Shown here one piece after another: positions 17,247 to 27,583 of a stretch of DNA of 64,000 bases (its first letter is position 1; each line of letters starts with the position of its first letter). Under the pieces are notes generated by a model. The model searched no databases, was not told where the DNA came from, and saw nothing but the letters and a program-made list of their open reading frames with translations. The position numbers and the translations under genes were made by a program. This DNA is from Mycobacterium pinniadriaticum (lineage in GTDB: Bacteria; Actinomycetota; Actinomycetes; Mycobacteriales; Mycobacteriaceae): positions 60,674-124,673 of the forward strand of contig NZ_JAPJDO010000016.1 in assembly GCF_026242045.1 (NCBI RefSeq), written 5' to 3'.

Positions 17247-18059
17247 GCGTTGCACACGACCGATGACGTTCGCACGGCGGTGGTCGGCCAGCACACGCAC
17301 CGTGATCCAGCCGATCGATATCAGGTAATCCTGCCGCTCCACATCAACGGCATAGGTCCTCCGGCTGGTCCGGTGATGCTCTCCGTCGTACTCGACTGCC
17401 ACGCGAATCTCAGGCCAACCCATGTCCAGGTAGTACCAACGACCATTCGGCCGGGCGACCGGGATCTGCGTCTGCGGACGCGGGAAGCCGGCGTCGACGA
17501 GGTCGAGCCGCAGGTAGGTCTCGCGCGGTGACTGCGCGCCAGCATCGACGGCATCGAGTACCGACGACAGGCGTCGAACGCCCCGCAGATGGGGATGGGC
17601 GTCGGCGAGCGTACGGACGTCGCTGACGGGGAAGCGGGTTGCGTTGGCCAGCGCGTCCAGGTCCGCGATCCCGCTGCGGCGGGTACCGCGGCGTGCGAGA
17701 TCGAATGCCGTCCGGGCGACTGTCGTGACGGGCAAGCAGCTACGGCTGGTGATCTCTTCTGCCAGAAGGGTTTCCCGGCGCGTGACGATTCCGCGCGGAC
17801 TGCGGTTATTGGCGAAGTTGAGTTCGATCGGAATGTCAGGGTCGACCCACTTGGCGCCGTGCAGCGCCGCGGCGGCCCGTCCGGTCACGGTCGCGCGCCG
17901 ACCCGACCACAGCCAGGCCGCGGTGGCGCGGTCCAGCAGGGTCAACGTGCCGAGGGGCGCGTAGACATCAGGGAAGACGCGCTGGTGATTGCGTGCGAGC
18001 CGGTAGCGGTTCACCTGCCCCGCCGCCAACGCCTCGCTGCCGACGAACACCCGCGTCAT
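17211..18059 (-). CDS. DUF559 / Vsr-like endonuclease-domain protein
   Basis: A 282-residue protein. The N-terminal part resembles an AbiEi-like antitoxin/regulator winged-helix region (VYAPLGTLTLLDRATAAWL, then VTGRAAAALHG). The C-terminal part is a PD-(D/E)XK-type nuclease domain: YYLDMGWPEIRVAVEYDGE with Asp and Glu-x-Asp acidic residues, then a His-rich HHRTSRR. Such proteins are multi-copy in mycobacteria and their role is unknown. The start at 18059 avoids an extension that would read palindrome B. It is bracketed by two related palindromes and lies between the conserved genes ftsK and argA, suggesting a mobile or lineage-specific insertion. Confidence 0.75.
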   Translation of the reverse strand: MTRVFVGSEALAAGQVNRYRLARNHQRVFPDVYAPLGTLTLLDRATAAWLWSGRRATVTGRAAAALHGAKWVDPDIPIELNFANNRSPRGIVTRRETLLAEEITSRSCLPVTTVARTAFDLARRGTRRSGIADLDALANATRFPVSDVRTLADAHPHLRGVRRLSSVLDAVDAGAQSPRETYLRLDLVDAGFPRPQTQIPVARPNGRWYYLDMGWPEIRVAVEYDGEHHRTSRRTYAVDVERQDYLISIGWITVRVLADHRRANVIGRVQRAFTERSRAISA

Positions 18060-18114
18060 AGGCGTCAGCGTGCCAGCGCCGAACGCCACGCGCCCTCGGC
18101 TATCCACAGCGCCA

Positions 18115-18173
18115 TTGACTGAGCGCTGACGTGTCATATTCCGCGCGGAATTGACACGTGCGCGCTCACTCAA
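18115..18173. repeat. Long palindrome B after argA
   Basis: An almost loopless palindrome about 59 bp long, centred on TTCCGCGCGGAA. It shares the TGAGCGC..ACGTG.CAT core with palindrome A at 17182-17246. It lies 4 bp beyond the argA stop and 56 bp before the DUF559 start, so it may terminate argA transcripts. The two elements look like members of one repeat family. Confidence 0.85.
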
Positions 18174-18177
18174 CGCG

Positions 18178-18687
18178 TCAGAGGATCAGCAGCATGCGGG
18201 TGTTGCCGAGGATGTTCGGCTTCACATAGGACAGGTCGAGAAACTCCGCGACACCGATGTCGTAGGAGCGGCACATCTCCTCGTACACCTCGGCGGTGAC
18301 CGGCGTGCCGTCGATCTCAGCGAAGCCGTGCCGGCCGAAGAAGTCCGTCTCGAACGTCAACACGAACAATCGCCGCAGTTGCAGCTCGCGGGCGACCGTC
18401 AGCAGCCGGTCGACGATCACATGTCCGATACCCCGGCCCTTGACCTTGGGGTCGACGGCGACGGTGCGCACCTCGCCGAGGTCGGCCCACAGCACGTGCA
18501 GTGCCCCGCAACCCACGATCTCGCCGTCGAGTTCGGCCACCCAGAACTCCTGGACCGCCTCGTACAGCGTGACCAGGTTCTTCTCCAGCAGAATTCGGCC
18601 GGCGTAAGTGTCCACGAGACGCTTGATGTCGGGGACATCCGAGGTACGGGCGCGACGGACTACGACATCGGGGCGAGCGTCGTTCAC
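18178..18687 (-). CDS. argA: Amino-acid N-acetyltransferase (L-glutamate N-acetyltransferase)
   Basis: A 169-residue single GNAT-domain protein. It shows VVVRRARTSDVPDIKRLV at the start, the acceptor-site ELDGEIVGCGALHVLW, and the acetyl-CoA loop VAVDPKVKGRGIGHVI, then FFGRHGFAEID. This is the short mycobacterial type of acetylglutamate synthase (Rv2747), lacking the kinase-like domain of the E. coli enzyme, and it feeds arginine synthesis. The GTG at 18687 is preferred; the longer ORF is antisense to pgsA3. It is divergent from pgsA3 with a 54-bp gap. Confidence 0.9.
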   Translation of the reverse strand: MNDARPDVVVRRARTSDVPDIKRLVDTYAGRILLEKNLVTLYEAVQEFWVAELDGEIVGCGALHVLWADLGEVRTVAVDPKVKGRGIGHVIVDRLLTVARELQLRRLFVLTFETDFFGRHGFAEIDGTPVTAEVYEEMCRSYDIGVAEFLDLSYVKPNILGNTRMLLIL

Positions 18688-18741
18688 GGGTGCAGAGTAT
18701 CGGCCGTGAGGCCCCGGACCGCCAACCGATATTCTGTTGCC

Positions 18742-19347
18742 GTGTCGGGACAACCCCAAACCGGTCCGGCGGTCCCGCGTGTGCGGGTGGCCAACGTTGC
18801 CAACCTGCTGACTGGTGTTCGGCTGGTCCTGGTTCCGATCTTCCTGCTCGCTCTCTTCGCCGGCGACGGCCATCAAACCGCCTACCGGATAACCGCTTTC
18901 GTCATCTTCACGGTTGCGGTCATCACCGACCGGCTCGACGGTTCGCTGGCCCGTACCTACGACATGGTCACCGAATTCGGCAAGCTCGCCGACCCGATCG
19001 CCGACAAGATGCTCATCGGGGCGGCGTTGATCGGGCTGTCGATGCTCGGCGACCTGCCGTGGTGGGTGACGGTGGTGATCCTGGTCCGCGAGCTGGGAAT
19101 CACGGTGCTTCGGTTCGCGGTGCTTCGACGTGGGGTGATCCCCGCCAGCCGCGGGGGAAAGCTCAAGACGCTGGTGCAGGCCGTCGCGATCGGACTGTTC
19201 GTGCTGCCGTTGCACAGCTGGCCGCCGGTCTGGCTCACCGTCGCCTGGGTGATCATGTGGGCCGCGATCGCGCTCACGGTGATCACCGGTATTGACTACG
19301 TGGTGTCGGCGATCAGGGACTCCCGTGAGCGATCCTCTGGTCGATGA
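18742..19347 (+). CDS. pgsA3: CDP-alcohol phosphatidyltransferase (PgsA3-type)
   Basis: A 201-residue membrane enzyme. The family motif D-x2-D-G-x2-A-R-x8-G-x3-D-x3-D is complete in DRLDGSLAR followed by GKLADPIAD. Four to five hydrophobic segments surround it. The likely reaction is transfer of a phosphatidyl group from CDP-diacylglycerol to glycerol-3-phosphate, on the way to phosphatidylglycerol and cardiolipin. It starts at GTG 18742. It overlaps the CinA-like gene by 23 bp, so the two are likely co-transcribed. Confidence 0.9.
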   Translation: MSGQPQTGPAVPRVRVANVANLLTGVRLVLVPIFLLALFAGDGHQTAYRITAFVIFTVAVITDRLDGSLARTYDMVTEFGKLADPIADKMLIGAALIGLSMLGDLPWWVTVVILVRELGITVLRFAVLRRGVIPASRGGKLKTLVQAVAIGLFVLPLHSWPPVWLTVAWVIMWAAIALTVITGIDYVVSAIRDSRERSSGR

Positions 19348-19813
19348 CGCCGCCCTCGCCCTGGTCGCATTGCTGACCGCTCGTGGACAGACGGTGGCCA
19401 CGGCGGAATCGCTGACTGCAGGGTTGTTGGCGGCGACGCTGGCCGGCGTCCCCGGCGCCAGCGTGGTGTTGCGCGGCGGGCTGGTCACCTACACCGTCGA
19501 GACCAAGATCACCCTGGCCGGGGTGCCGCGTGAGCTGCTCGACGAGGTCGGTCCGGTCGCGGCGCCGACAGCAATGGCCCTGGCAGAGGGGGCGCGGGAC
19601 CGCTGCGCGGCGACCTGGGGAGTCGGCCTGACCGGCGTGGCGGGTCCCGAACCGCATGGCGGGCACCCGGTCGGCGCCGTCTACCTGGGTTTGGCCGGTC
19701 CGGGGCCCACGGAGGCCGCCGAACTGCAGCTCGGCGGCTCCCGCTGGGACATCCGGCTGGCCGCGGTACACCACGCCATCGGGCGACTGTCCGGCCTGGT
19801 CAAGCGAACTTGA
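19325..19813 (+). CDS. CinA C-terminal family protein (nicotinamide-nucleotide amidase type)
   Basis: A 162-residue stand-alone CinA C-terminal domain. Conserved segments are TVATAESLTAGLLAATL, GGLVTYTVETK and VGLTGVAGPEPHGGHPVGAVYLGL. The family includes PncC, which deamidates NMN in pyridine nucleotide recycling; the usual Ser and Lys positions appear to be in AESLT and YTVETK. The start is put at GTG 19325, inside the pgsA3 3' end. clgR follows 73 bp downstream behind its own ECF promoter. Confidence 0.85.
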   Translation: MSDPLVDDAALALVALLTARGQTVATAESLTAGLLAATLAGVPGASVVLRGGLVTYTVETKITLAGVPRELLDEVGPVAAPTAMALAEGARDRCAATWGVGLTGVAGPEPHGGHPVGAVYLGLAGPGPTEAAELQLGGSRWDIRLAAVHHAIGRLSGLVKRT

Positions 19814-19822
19814 GGTTTCCTG

Positions 19823-19849
19823 GGAACCAATTCGGCGCTGCGGGGCGTT
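19823..19849 (+). promoter_or_regulatory. ECF sigma (SigE/SigH-type) promoter of clgR-psp operon
   Basis: GGAAC at 19823-19827 and CGTT at 19846-19849 are separated by exactly 18 nt. This matches the mycobacterial SigE/SigH consensus. The clgR start is 37 bp further on, behind a GGAGGAGG ribosome site. SigE control of clgR is known in M. tuberculosis. Confidence 0.85.
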
Positions 19850-19886
19850 GCAGTAGGTGTTGAAACTCTTGGAGGAGGACACCGGA

Positions 19887-20222
19887 ATGGCGGTACTGCT
19901 GCGTGAGGTGATCGGAGACGTGCTTCGTGACGCCCGCACTTCGCAGGGGCGCACCCTTCGCGAGGTGTCTGATTCGGCCCGGGTGAGCCTCGGCTATCTG
20001 TCCGAGGTGGAGCGGGGCCGCAAGGAGGCCTCCAGTGAGTTGCTCAGCGCGATCTGCAGCGCACTCGATGTCCCGTTGTCGCGGGTGCTGACCGATGCCG
20101 GAGAGAAGATGGCCGACCGTGAACGCGTCGCCCGGTTGAGCACGGTGCGCGACCAGGACGCGTCGATCGCCGTCGCCACCAAGGTTGTCATCCCGCATCC
20201 CGTCGCGATGGCGGTCGCCTGA
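19887..20222 (+). CDS. clgR: Transcriptional regulator ClgR
   Basis: A 111-residue Xre/Cro-type regulator. The helix-turn-helix is the segment DARTSQGRTLREVSDSARVS and the following GYLSEVERGRKEASSELL. ClgR activates the Clp protease genes and the psp envelope-stress system. The C-terminus keeps the STKVVI-like hydrophobic tail (ATKVVIPHPVAMAVA) that marks it for Clp turnover in relatives. ATG 19887 is chosen because it follows a strong GGAGGAGG site and matches the usual length. It is the first gene of the clgR-pspA-pspM operon. Confidence 0.95.
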   Translation: MAVLLREVIGDVLRDARTSQGRTLREVSDSARVSLGYLSEVERGRKEASSELLSAICSALDVPLSRVLTDAGEKMADRERVARLSTVRDQDASIAVATKVVIPHPVAMAVA

Positions 20223-20330
20223 CCCACCTGAGTGCCGGACACGCCCGCAAGGGTGTGACCGCGCATCGAGAACCGATAAATTGGGTTCGACGACCGAACT
20301 GCGGCACTTGATACGAAGGCGGGGCAACTG

Positions 20331-21131
20331 ATGGCCAATCCGTTCACCAAGGCGTGGAAGTACCTGATGGCGCTGTTCAGCTCCAAGGTCGACGAATATG
20401 CCGATCCCAAGGTGCAGATCCAGCAGGCGATCGAGGAGGCTCAGCGCCAGCATCAGGCGCTCACCCAGCAGGCCGCCCAGGTGATCGGCAACCAGCGTCA
20501 GCTCGAGATGCGGCTGAATCGTCAGCTTGCCGACATCGAGAAGCTGCAGGTCAATGTCCGCCAGGCGCTGACTCTCGCGGATCAGGCCACTGCGACCGGC
20601 GACGGGGCCAAAGCCACCGAATACAACAACGCCGCCGAGGCGTTCGCCGCGCAGCTGGTGACCGCCGAGCAGAGCGTGGAGGATCTCAAGGCCCTGCACG
20701 ACCAGGCCCTGCAGGCCGCCGGTCAGGCCAAGAAGGCCGTCGAGCAGAACGCCATGGTGCTGCAGCAGAAGATCGCCGAGCGCACCAAGCTGCTCAGCCA
20801 GCTCGAGCAGGCCAAGATGCAGGAGCAGGTCAGCGCGTCGCTTCGGTCGATGAGCGATATCGCCGCTCCGGGCAACACCCCGAGCCTCGACGAGGTGCGC
20901 GACAAGATCGAGCGTCGCTACGCCAACGCGATGGGTGCCGCGGAGCTGGCCCAGAATTCGGTGCAGGGCCGGATGATGGAAGTTCAGCAGGCCAGTGTCC
21001 AGATGGCCGGTCATTCCCGGCTCGAGCAAATCCGCGCCTCGATGCGTGGGGAGGCGCTACCGGCCGGCGGCGCCGCCGCACCCGCTACGCCCGCCAGCAC
21101 GCCCGAGCCCGAGCAGCCGCTCGGACAGTAG
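20331..21131 (+). CDS. pspA: Phage-shock protein A (35-kDa antigen), PspA/IM30 family
   Basis: A 266-residue, almost fully helical protein. It has the amphipathic N-terminus (MANPFTKAWKYLMALF), then a long coiled coil rich in Gln, Ala and Glu from about residue 25 to 190. The tail is low-complexity Ala/Pro. PspA binds stressed inner membrane and holds ClgR in check until stress releases it. It corresponds to Rv2744c. It lies 108 bp after clgR and 15 bp before pspM. Confidence 0.95.
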   Translation: MANPFTKAWKYLMALFSSKVDEYADPKVQIQQAIEEAQRQHQALTQQAAQVIGNQRQLEMRLNRQLADIEKLQVNVRQALTLADQATATGDGAKATEYNNAAEAFAAQLVTAEQSVEDLKALHDQALQAAGQAKKAVEQNAMVLQQKIAERTKLLSQLEQAKMQEQVSASLRSMSDIAAPGNTPSLDEVRDKIERRYANAMGAAELAQNSVQGRMMEVQQASVQMAGHSRLEQIRASMRGEALPAGGAAAPATPASTPEPEQPLGQ

Positions 21132-21146
21132 GAGGCGAACACTTCG

Positions 21147-21977
21147 ATGGCGGTGACACCGGACAAGCCGGGATTCGTATCGCGCCAATGGCGTTCGGCC
21201 ATGCAGCGCGGTATCGACACTGTCAGCGAGTACGCGGACGCAGCGGCCCAGAAACTCAGTGCCGCGGCCGACCCACGCGCCCGGCTGCTGCGTAAGCGGC
21301 GCTGGGCGCTGCGGCTGGGCCTGTTCTTCAGCTTCGCGACGGTGTTCTGGGTGCTGGTCACCGGGCTGCTCGCGACGTGGAGCACGCCGGTGTGGGCGCT
21401 GTTGATCACCGGTGTGATCGCCGCCGGTGCGGCGGTGCCCGCGACCCTGCTGCTGTTCCGTTATCGCTGGCTTCGGGCCGAGCCGCTGCCACCGCAACGT
21501 CAGGTCAGCGGCCGGCGGCTGCCCCCGCACGGGTCGGTGGCGCGGCCGTCGATGTCAGCACTGGGCGCCTCTGAGCGGGGCTTTCACTCGCTGCTGGGGG
21601 TGTTGACACGCGGGAACATGTTGCCGCCCGAGGAGATCCGCGAGTTGACCGAGGCCGCTAATCGCACCGCGGCGACCATGGCCGCGACCGCCGATGAGGT
21701 GGTTTCGATGGAGCGCGCGGCGACCGAGACGCCACAGTCGCGGTCCTATCTGGCGCCGACCATCAATGCGTTCACCGCTCAGCTGAACGCCGGTGTGCGG
21801 CAGTACAACGAGATGGTCACCGCCGCAGCGCAACTGGTGTCGGCGGCCAACACCGGTTCGATGTCGAGTTCGCCGATGGCGACGCAGCGCTACCGCAACG
21901 AGCTGGCCGGTGCGACGGACCGGCTGATGGGGTGGGCGCAGGCCTTCGACGAGCTCGGTCAGCTCCGCCAGGCCTGA
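21147..21977 (+). CDS. pspM: Psp-system membrane protein PspM
   Basis: A 276-residue protein with two membrane helices at about residues 50-72 and 77-95, and a long soluble helical C-terminal part (about 130-276). It corresponds to Rv2743c, which recruits PspA to the membrane in mycobacteria. The start follows an AGGAGG site 15 bp after pspA. The fourth gene of the M. tuberculosis operon (pspN, Rv2742c) is not present downstream; a hairpin and the convergent ephG follow at once. Confidence 0.85.
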   Translation: MAVTPDKPGFVSRQWRSAMQRGIDTVSEYADAAAQKLSAAADPRARLLRKRRWALRLGLFFSFATVFWVLVTGLLATWSTPVWALLITGVIAAGAAVPATLLLFRYRWLRAEPLPPQRQVSGRRLPPHGSVARPSMSALGASERGFHSLLGVLTRGNMLPPEEIRELTEAANRTAATMAATADEVVSMERAATETPQSRSYLAPTINAFTAQLNAGVRQYNEMVTAAAQLVSAANTGSMSSSPMATQRYRNELAGATDRLMGWAQAFDELGQLRQA

Positions 21978-21984
21978 TTCTGGC

Positions 21985-22033
21985 GATTTCGGCGCGTTTT
22001 CGTTCGCTCAGCGACGGAAAGCGCGCCGAAGTC
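21985..22033. terminator. Hairpin between convergent pspM and ephG
   Basis: The segment from about 21985 pairs with ACGGAAAGCGCGCCGAAGTC ending at about 22033, giving a stem of about 19 bp with three mismatches. A nested CGCT/AGCG pair lies in the loop. It occupies the whole 54-bp gap and likely ends transcription from both sides. Confidence 0.7.
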
Positions 22034-22475
22034 ACAGCGTCGGGCGCAGCGCGGGAACCACGGCACCGATGAGGCCGCGCGCGGTCGCCTTGAGCATGTC
22101 GTACATGTCGAAGTAGTCCCGCCACAGGGTGATTCGCCCGTTGTGCACCTCGAAGACGCCGCACACCCAGAACTGCAGCCGTACCGGGCCGATCACCAGC
22201 ACATCGGTGCGTTCGGTCAGCACCACCGGGCCGTTGACCGCGATGCGGTGGATCTTGGCTTCGAAGCCGAAGCTGGGCCGATCCATTCGCCGGAACAGCT
22301 TCATCGCCCGCGCGCGGCCGCGGATGGTGGGGAATCCCACGTTCTCGTAGACCAGGTTGTCGTCCAGCTGGGCGTCGGCGGTTGTCAGGTCCTGGGCCTG
22401 CAGTGCGGATAGGAAGACCTCGACGGTGTGGGCGTTGTCGATGTCGGAGCTCACATTGGTGGTCTGCTCGGTCAT
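22032..22475 (-). CDS. ephG: Limonene-1,2-epoxide hydrolase family protein
   Basis: A 147-residue SnoaL-like fold protein. The conserved Asp-Arg-Asp type active-site residues appear spread over DDNLVYENVGFPTIRGR, then FWVCGVFEVHNGRITLWRDYFDMYDM. This family opens epoxides by water attack without a covalent intermediate. It matches Rv2740 (EphG), whose known preference includes sterol-type epoxides. The ATG at 22475 is used; the longer ORF is antisense to the glycosyltransferase. It is divergent from that gene with a 42-bp gap. Confidence 0.88.
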   Translation of the reverse strand: MTEQTTNVSSDIDNAHTVEVFLSALQAQDLTTADAQLDDNLVYENVGFPTIRGRARAMKLFRRMDRPSFGFEAKIHRIAVNGPVVLTERTDVLVIGPVRLQFWVCGVFEVHNGRITLWRDYFDMYDMLKATARGLIGAVVPALRPTL

Positions 22476-22517
22476 GCTCGCCAGCCTAGGCCGGTTGGTC
22501 TGTGGCAGGGTAGGCCC

Positions 22518-23690
22518 GTGCGTGTCGCGGTGGTGGCCGGCCCGGATCCGGGCCATGCATTCCCCGCGATTGCGCTGTGCTTGCGTCTCGCCGCTGCCGG
22601 GGACCACCCGATCTTGTTGACCGGCGCCGAATGGCTCGACACGGCGCGGGCGGCCGGAATCGATGCTGTCGAACTCGCCGGCCTCGATCCCATTGACGAC
22701 GACGATGACACCGACGCCGGCGCCAAGATCCACCAGCGTGCGGCTCGGATGGCGGAGCTCAACGTGCCGGTGCTGCGCGAACTGGCCCCCGACCTGATCG
22801 TCTCCGACGTGATCACCGCGTGCGGCGGGATGGCGGCCGAACTGCTGGGCATCCCGTGGGTCGAACTGTGCCCGCACCCGCTGTACCAGCCGTCGCGGGG
22901 ATTGCCCCCGATCGGCAGCGGGCTGGCGCCGGGTACCGGCGTCCGCGGCCGGGCACGCGACGCGATCATGCGGGCGCTGACCGCGCGGTCGGTGCGAGAA
23001 GGACAGCGTCAGCGCTCGGCGGTGCGGGTCCAGATCGGGCTGCCGGCCGGTGATCCGGGGCCAGCCCGCCGGCTGATCGCGACGCTGCCCGCACTGGAGG
23101 TGCCGCGCCCGGACTGGCCGGCCGAGGCGGTCGTGGTCGGGCCGCTGCATTTCGAGCCGACGGCCGCGGTGCTGCCGGTCCCGCCCGGAGAGGGCCCGGT
23201 GATCGTGGTGGCGCCGTCGACCGCCACGACCGGCACCCAGGGGGTCGCCGAGCTGGCGCTGGAACATCTGGTCCCGGGGCGCACGCTGCCCACGGGCTCG
23301 CGGGTGGTGATCTCCCGGCTGGGCGGGCAGGACTTGGACGTTCCGCCGTGGGCGTGCGTCGGCCTCGGCCGCCAGGACGAGCTGCTGGCGCACGCCGACC
23401 TGGTGATCTGCGGCGGCGGACACGGCATGCTGACCAAGACCCTGCTCGCCGGTGTGCCGCTGGTGGTGATACCCGGCGGGGGTGACCAGTGGGAACTGGC
23501 GAATCGTGTTGTGCGGCAAGGAAGTGCGCGGTTGATTCGGCCGCTGGGTGCCGAGGCGCTGGTAGCCGAGGTGGGGGAGGTGCTTTCTGGGTCGCGTTAC
23601 CGGGACGCGGCTAGACGCGCGGGTGAAAGCCTTCGGCAGGTCGTCGATCCGGTACAGGTGTGCCATGAGGCGATGCGGGCGGCTGGGTAA
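22518..23690 (+). CDS. GT-B glycosyltransferase (UGT/MGT type)
   Basis: A 390-residue GT-B protein. The N-terminal acceptor domain begins VRVAVVAGPDPGHAFPAIAL with the typical GH catalytic His. The C-terminal donor domain has ADLVICGGGHGMLTKTLLAGVPLVVIPGGGDQWELANRV, the nucleotide-sugar site. It corresponds to Rv2739c. Sugar and acceptor are unknown; a lipid or secondary-metabolite acceptor is possible. It starts at GTG and is followed 9 bp later by the DUF3046 gene. Confidence 0.85.
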   Translation: MRVAVVAGPDPGHAFPAIALCLRLAAAGDHPILLTGAEWLDTARAAGIDAVELAGLDPIDDDDDTDAGAKIHQRAARMAELNVPVLRELAPDLIVSDVITACGGMAAELLGIPWVELCPHPLYQPSRGLPPIGSGLAPGTGVRGRARDAIMRALTARSVREGQRQRSAVRVQIGLPAGDPGPARRLIATLPALEVPRPDWPAEAVVVGPLHFEPTAAVLPVPPGEGPVIVVAPSTATTGTQGVAELALEHLVPGRTLPTGSRVVISRLGGQDLDVPPWACVGLGRQDELLAHADLVICGGGHGMLTKTLLAGVPLVVIPGGGDQWELANRVVRQGSARLIRPLGAEALVAEVGEVLSGSRYRDAARRAGESLRQVVDPVQVCHEAMRAAG

Positions 23691-23699
23691 GTTGGTGGC

Positions 23700-23894
23700 G
23701 TGCGGCTGACGGAATTCCGGGAACTGGTCGACGCGCAGTTCGGCCGGGTCCGTGGGGGCTCGCTGCTGGTGGATCACGTGCTCACGCGGTTGGGTGGACG
23801 CACCGCCGCGCAGGCCATCGAGGACGGTGTGGAGCCCCGCGAGGTCTGGCGGGCGCTGTGCGCGGACTTCGACGTACCGCGCGACCAGTGGTGA
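23700..23894 (+). CDS. DUF3046 family protein
   Basis: A 64-residue protein starting at GTG and of unknown function. It is well conserved in actinobacteria immediately upstream of recA (Rv2738c). It begins MRLTEFRELVDAQFG and ends in DFDVPRDQW. It is mostly helical, with a basic middle (TRLGGRTAAQAIEDG). Conserved position hints at a link with DNA metabolism, but none is shown. It is translated between the glycosyltransferase and hydrolase genes with gaps of under 10 bp. Confidence 0.9.
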   Translation: MRLTEFRELVDAQFGRVRGGSLLVDHVLTRLGGRTAAQAIEDGVEPREVWRALCADFDVPRDQW

Positions 23895-23898
23895 CCAG

Positions 23899-24588
23899 GT
23901 GAGTACCTTCGCCCTGATTCACGGGGCCTGGCATGGGCCGTGGTGCTGGGAACGCTTGGCGCCCGAGCTGGAGCGGCGCGGACACCGGGCGGTCGCGGTG
24001 GACGTGCGGTTCGATGATCCGACGGCAACGTTCGAAGACCACGCCGCGACCTTCGCCGCCGCCCTGGACGAGAACGACCAGGACGTCGTGGCCGTCGGCC
24101 ATTCGCTGGGCAGCTACGCGTTGCCCTGGATCGCCGACCGCTGCCCGCTTCGCCGCCAGGTGTACCTGTGCGGTGTGGTGGCCGAGCCCGGTCGGACCTT
24201 CGCCGAACTGAACCGCGAGCAGCACATCCTCAATCCGGCGTACCCGGCCGGGCTGGTCAAGGTGGACGGTGGCACCCGGTGGGTGGACCTTGACCTGGCG
24301 CGATCGTTGTTCTACTCGGATTGCGACGACGACGTCGTCGAGGCGGCGATACCCCGGCTGCGGATGCAGGCCGGCAAGCCGATGACACAGCGCTGTACGT
24401 TCGACCGGCTTCCGTCGGTGCCGGCGACCTACATCGCGTGCGCTGATGACCGCATGATCGATCCGGCCTGGTCGAGGCGGGTGGCGACGGAGCGACTCGG
24501 TGCGGAGCTGGTGGAGCTTCCCGGGGGTCATTCGCCGTTCTACTCCCGGCCGGCAGTTCTGGCCGACGCCTTGCATCGGCTTGTTTGA
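23899..24588 (+). CDS. Alpha/beta hydrolase
   Basis: A 229-residue hydrolase. It has the oxyanion segment LIHGAWHGPWCWERL at the start, nucleophile GHSLGSYA near residue 70 and a C-terminal His in LPGGHSPFYSRP. This is the compact esterase type related to plant hydroxynitrile lyase and methylesterases. The GTG at 23899 is used because the longer ORF overlaps DUF3046. It ends 25 bp before the LexA-type box of recA. Its substrate is unknown. Confidence 0.8.
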   Translation: MSTFALIHGAWHGPWCWERLAPELERRGHRAVAVDVRFDDPTATFEDHAATFAAALDENDQDVVAVGHSLGSYALPWIADRCPLRRQVYLCGVVAEPGRTFAELNREQHILNPAYPAGLVKVDGGTRWVDLDLARSLFYSDCDDDVVEAAIPRLRMQAGKPMTQRCTFDRLPSVPATYIACADDRMIDPAWSRRVATERLGAELVELPGGHSPFYSRPAVLADALHRLV

Positions 24589-24613
24589 CACGCGCGGCGC
24601 GCCTTGCTTGCTT

Positions 24614-24629
24614 TCGAACACCTGTTCGC
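24614..24629. promoter_or_regulatory. SOS (LexA) box upstream of recA
   Basis: TCGAACACCTGTTCGC matches the mycobacterial LexA consensus TCGAAC-N4-GTTCGA in 11 of 12 fixed positions. It lies 103 bp before the recA start, with a TATGGT-like -10 nearby. Confidence 0.9.
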
Positions 24630-24656
24630 TATGGTGGTCGACGTTGGACCGAGTTC

Positions 24657-24679
24657 TTGTCAGAGGCCTCCTTTAGCGT
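24657..24679 (+). promoter_or_regulatory. RecA-NDp (PafBC-dependent) promoter of recA
   Basis: TTGTCAGAG, 8 nt, then TAGCGT fits the RecA-NDp motif (tTGTCRgtg-N8-TAnnnT) that drives the LexA-independent DNA-damage response in mycobacteria. It lies 54 bp before the recA start, downstream of the SOS box. Confidence 0.88.
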
Positions 24680-24732
24680 CACGGCCAATTGACCAACACG
24701 GTCAGCAGACGACTACCGGAAGAGGTATCACC

Positions 24733-27096
<2,364 letters not shown>

Positions 27097-27583
27097 GAGC
27101 CGCGAAGAGCAGGCGCACGCGTTGTGCCTGCGCCTGCTCACCGCGCGGTCCCGGACCCGATCCGAGCTGGCCGGCCAGCTGGCCAAGCGGGGATACCCCG
27201 ATGGGGTCACCGCCACGGTGCTGAATCGGCTGGTCGCCGTCGGCCTGATCGATGACGCCGATTTCGCCGAGCAGTGGGTTCGGTCTCGACGGGCGCGGGC
27301 CGGAAAAGGTAAGCGCGCCTTGGCTGCCGAGTTGCGGACCAAGGGTGTCGACGACGACGTGATCGCCGCGGCGCTGGACGGGATCGACGCCGGCGCCGAA
27401 CGGCAACGCGCCGAGCAGCTGGTGGAGCAGAAGCTGCGCCGGGAGGCGCTGGCCGATGCCGACGACACCAAGGTGATGCGCAGGCTGGTTGGCATGCTGG
27501 CCCGGCGCGGCTACGGCCAGAGCATGGCCGTGGCGGTGGTCAGCGAGGGGCTGGCCGCGGAGCGAGAGCGCCGGCGGGTCTGA

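Noticed and set aside
17182..18173. Insertion sequence with terminal inverted repeats
   Set aside because: No transposase and no target-site duplication seen; the palindromes are each self-complementary rather than inverted copies as terminal repeats would be.
19831..19847. Possible ClgR self-binding site (CGCTGCGGGGCG)
   Set aside because: The spacing of the half-sites does not fit the corynebacterial ClgR consensus I remember; the region is explained by the ECF promoter.
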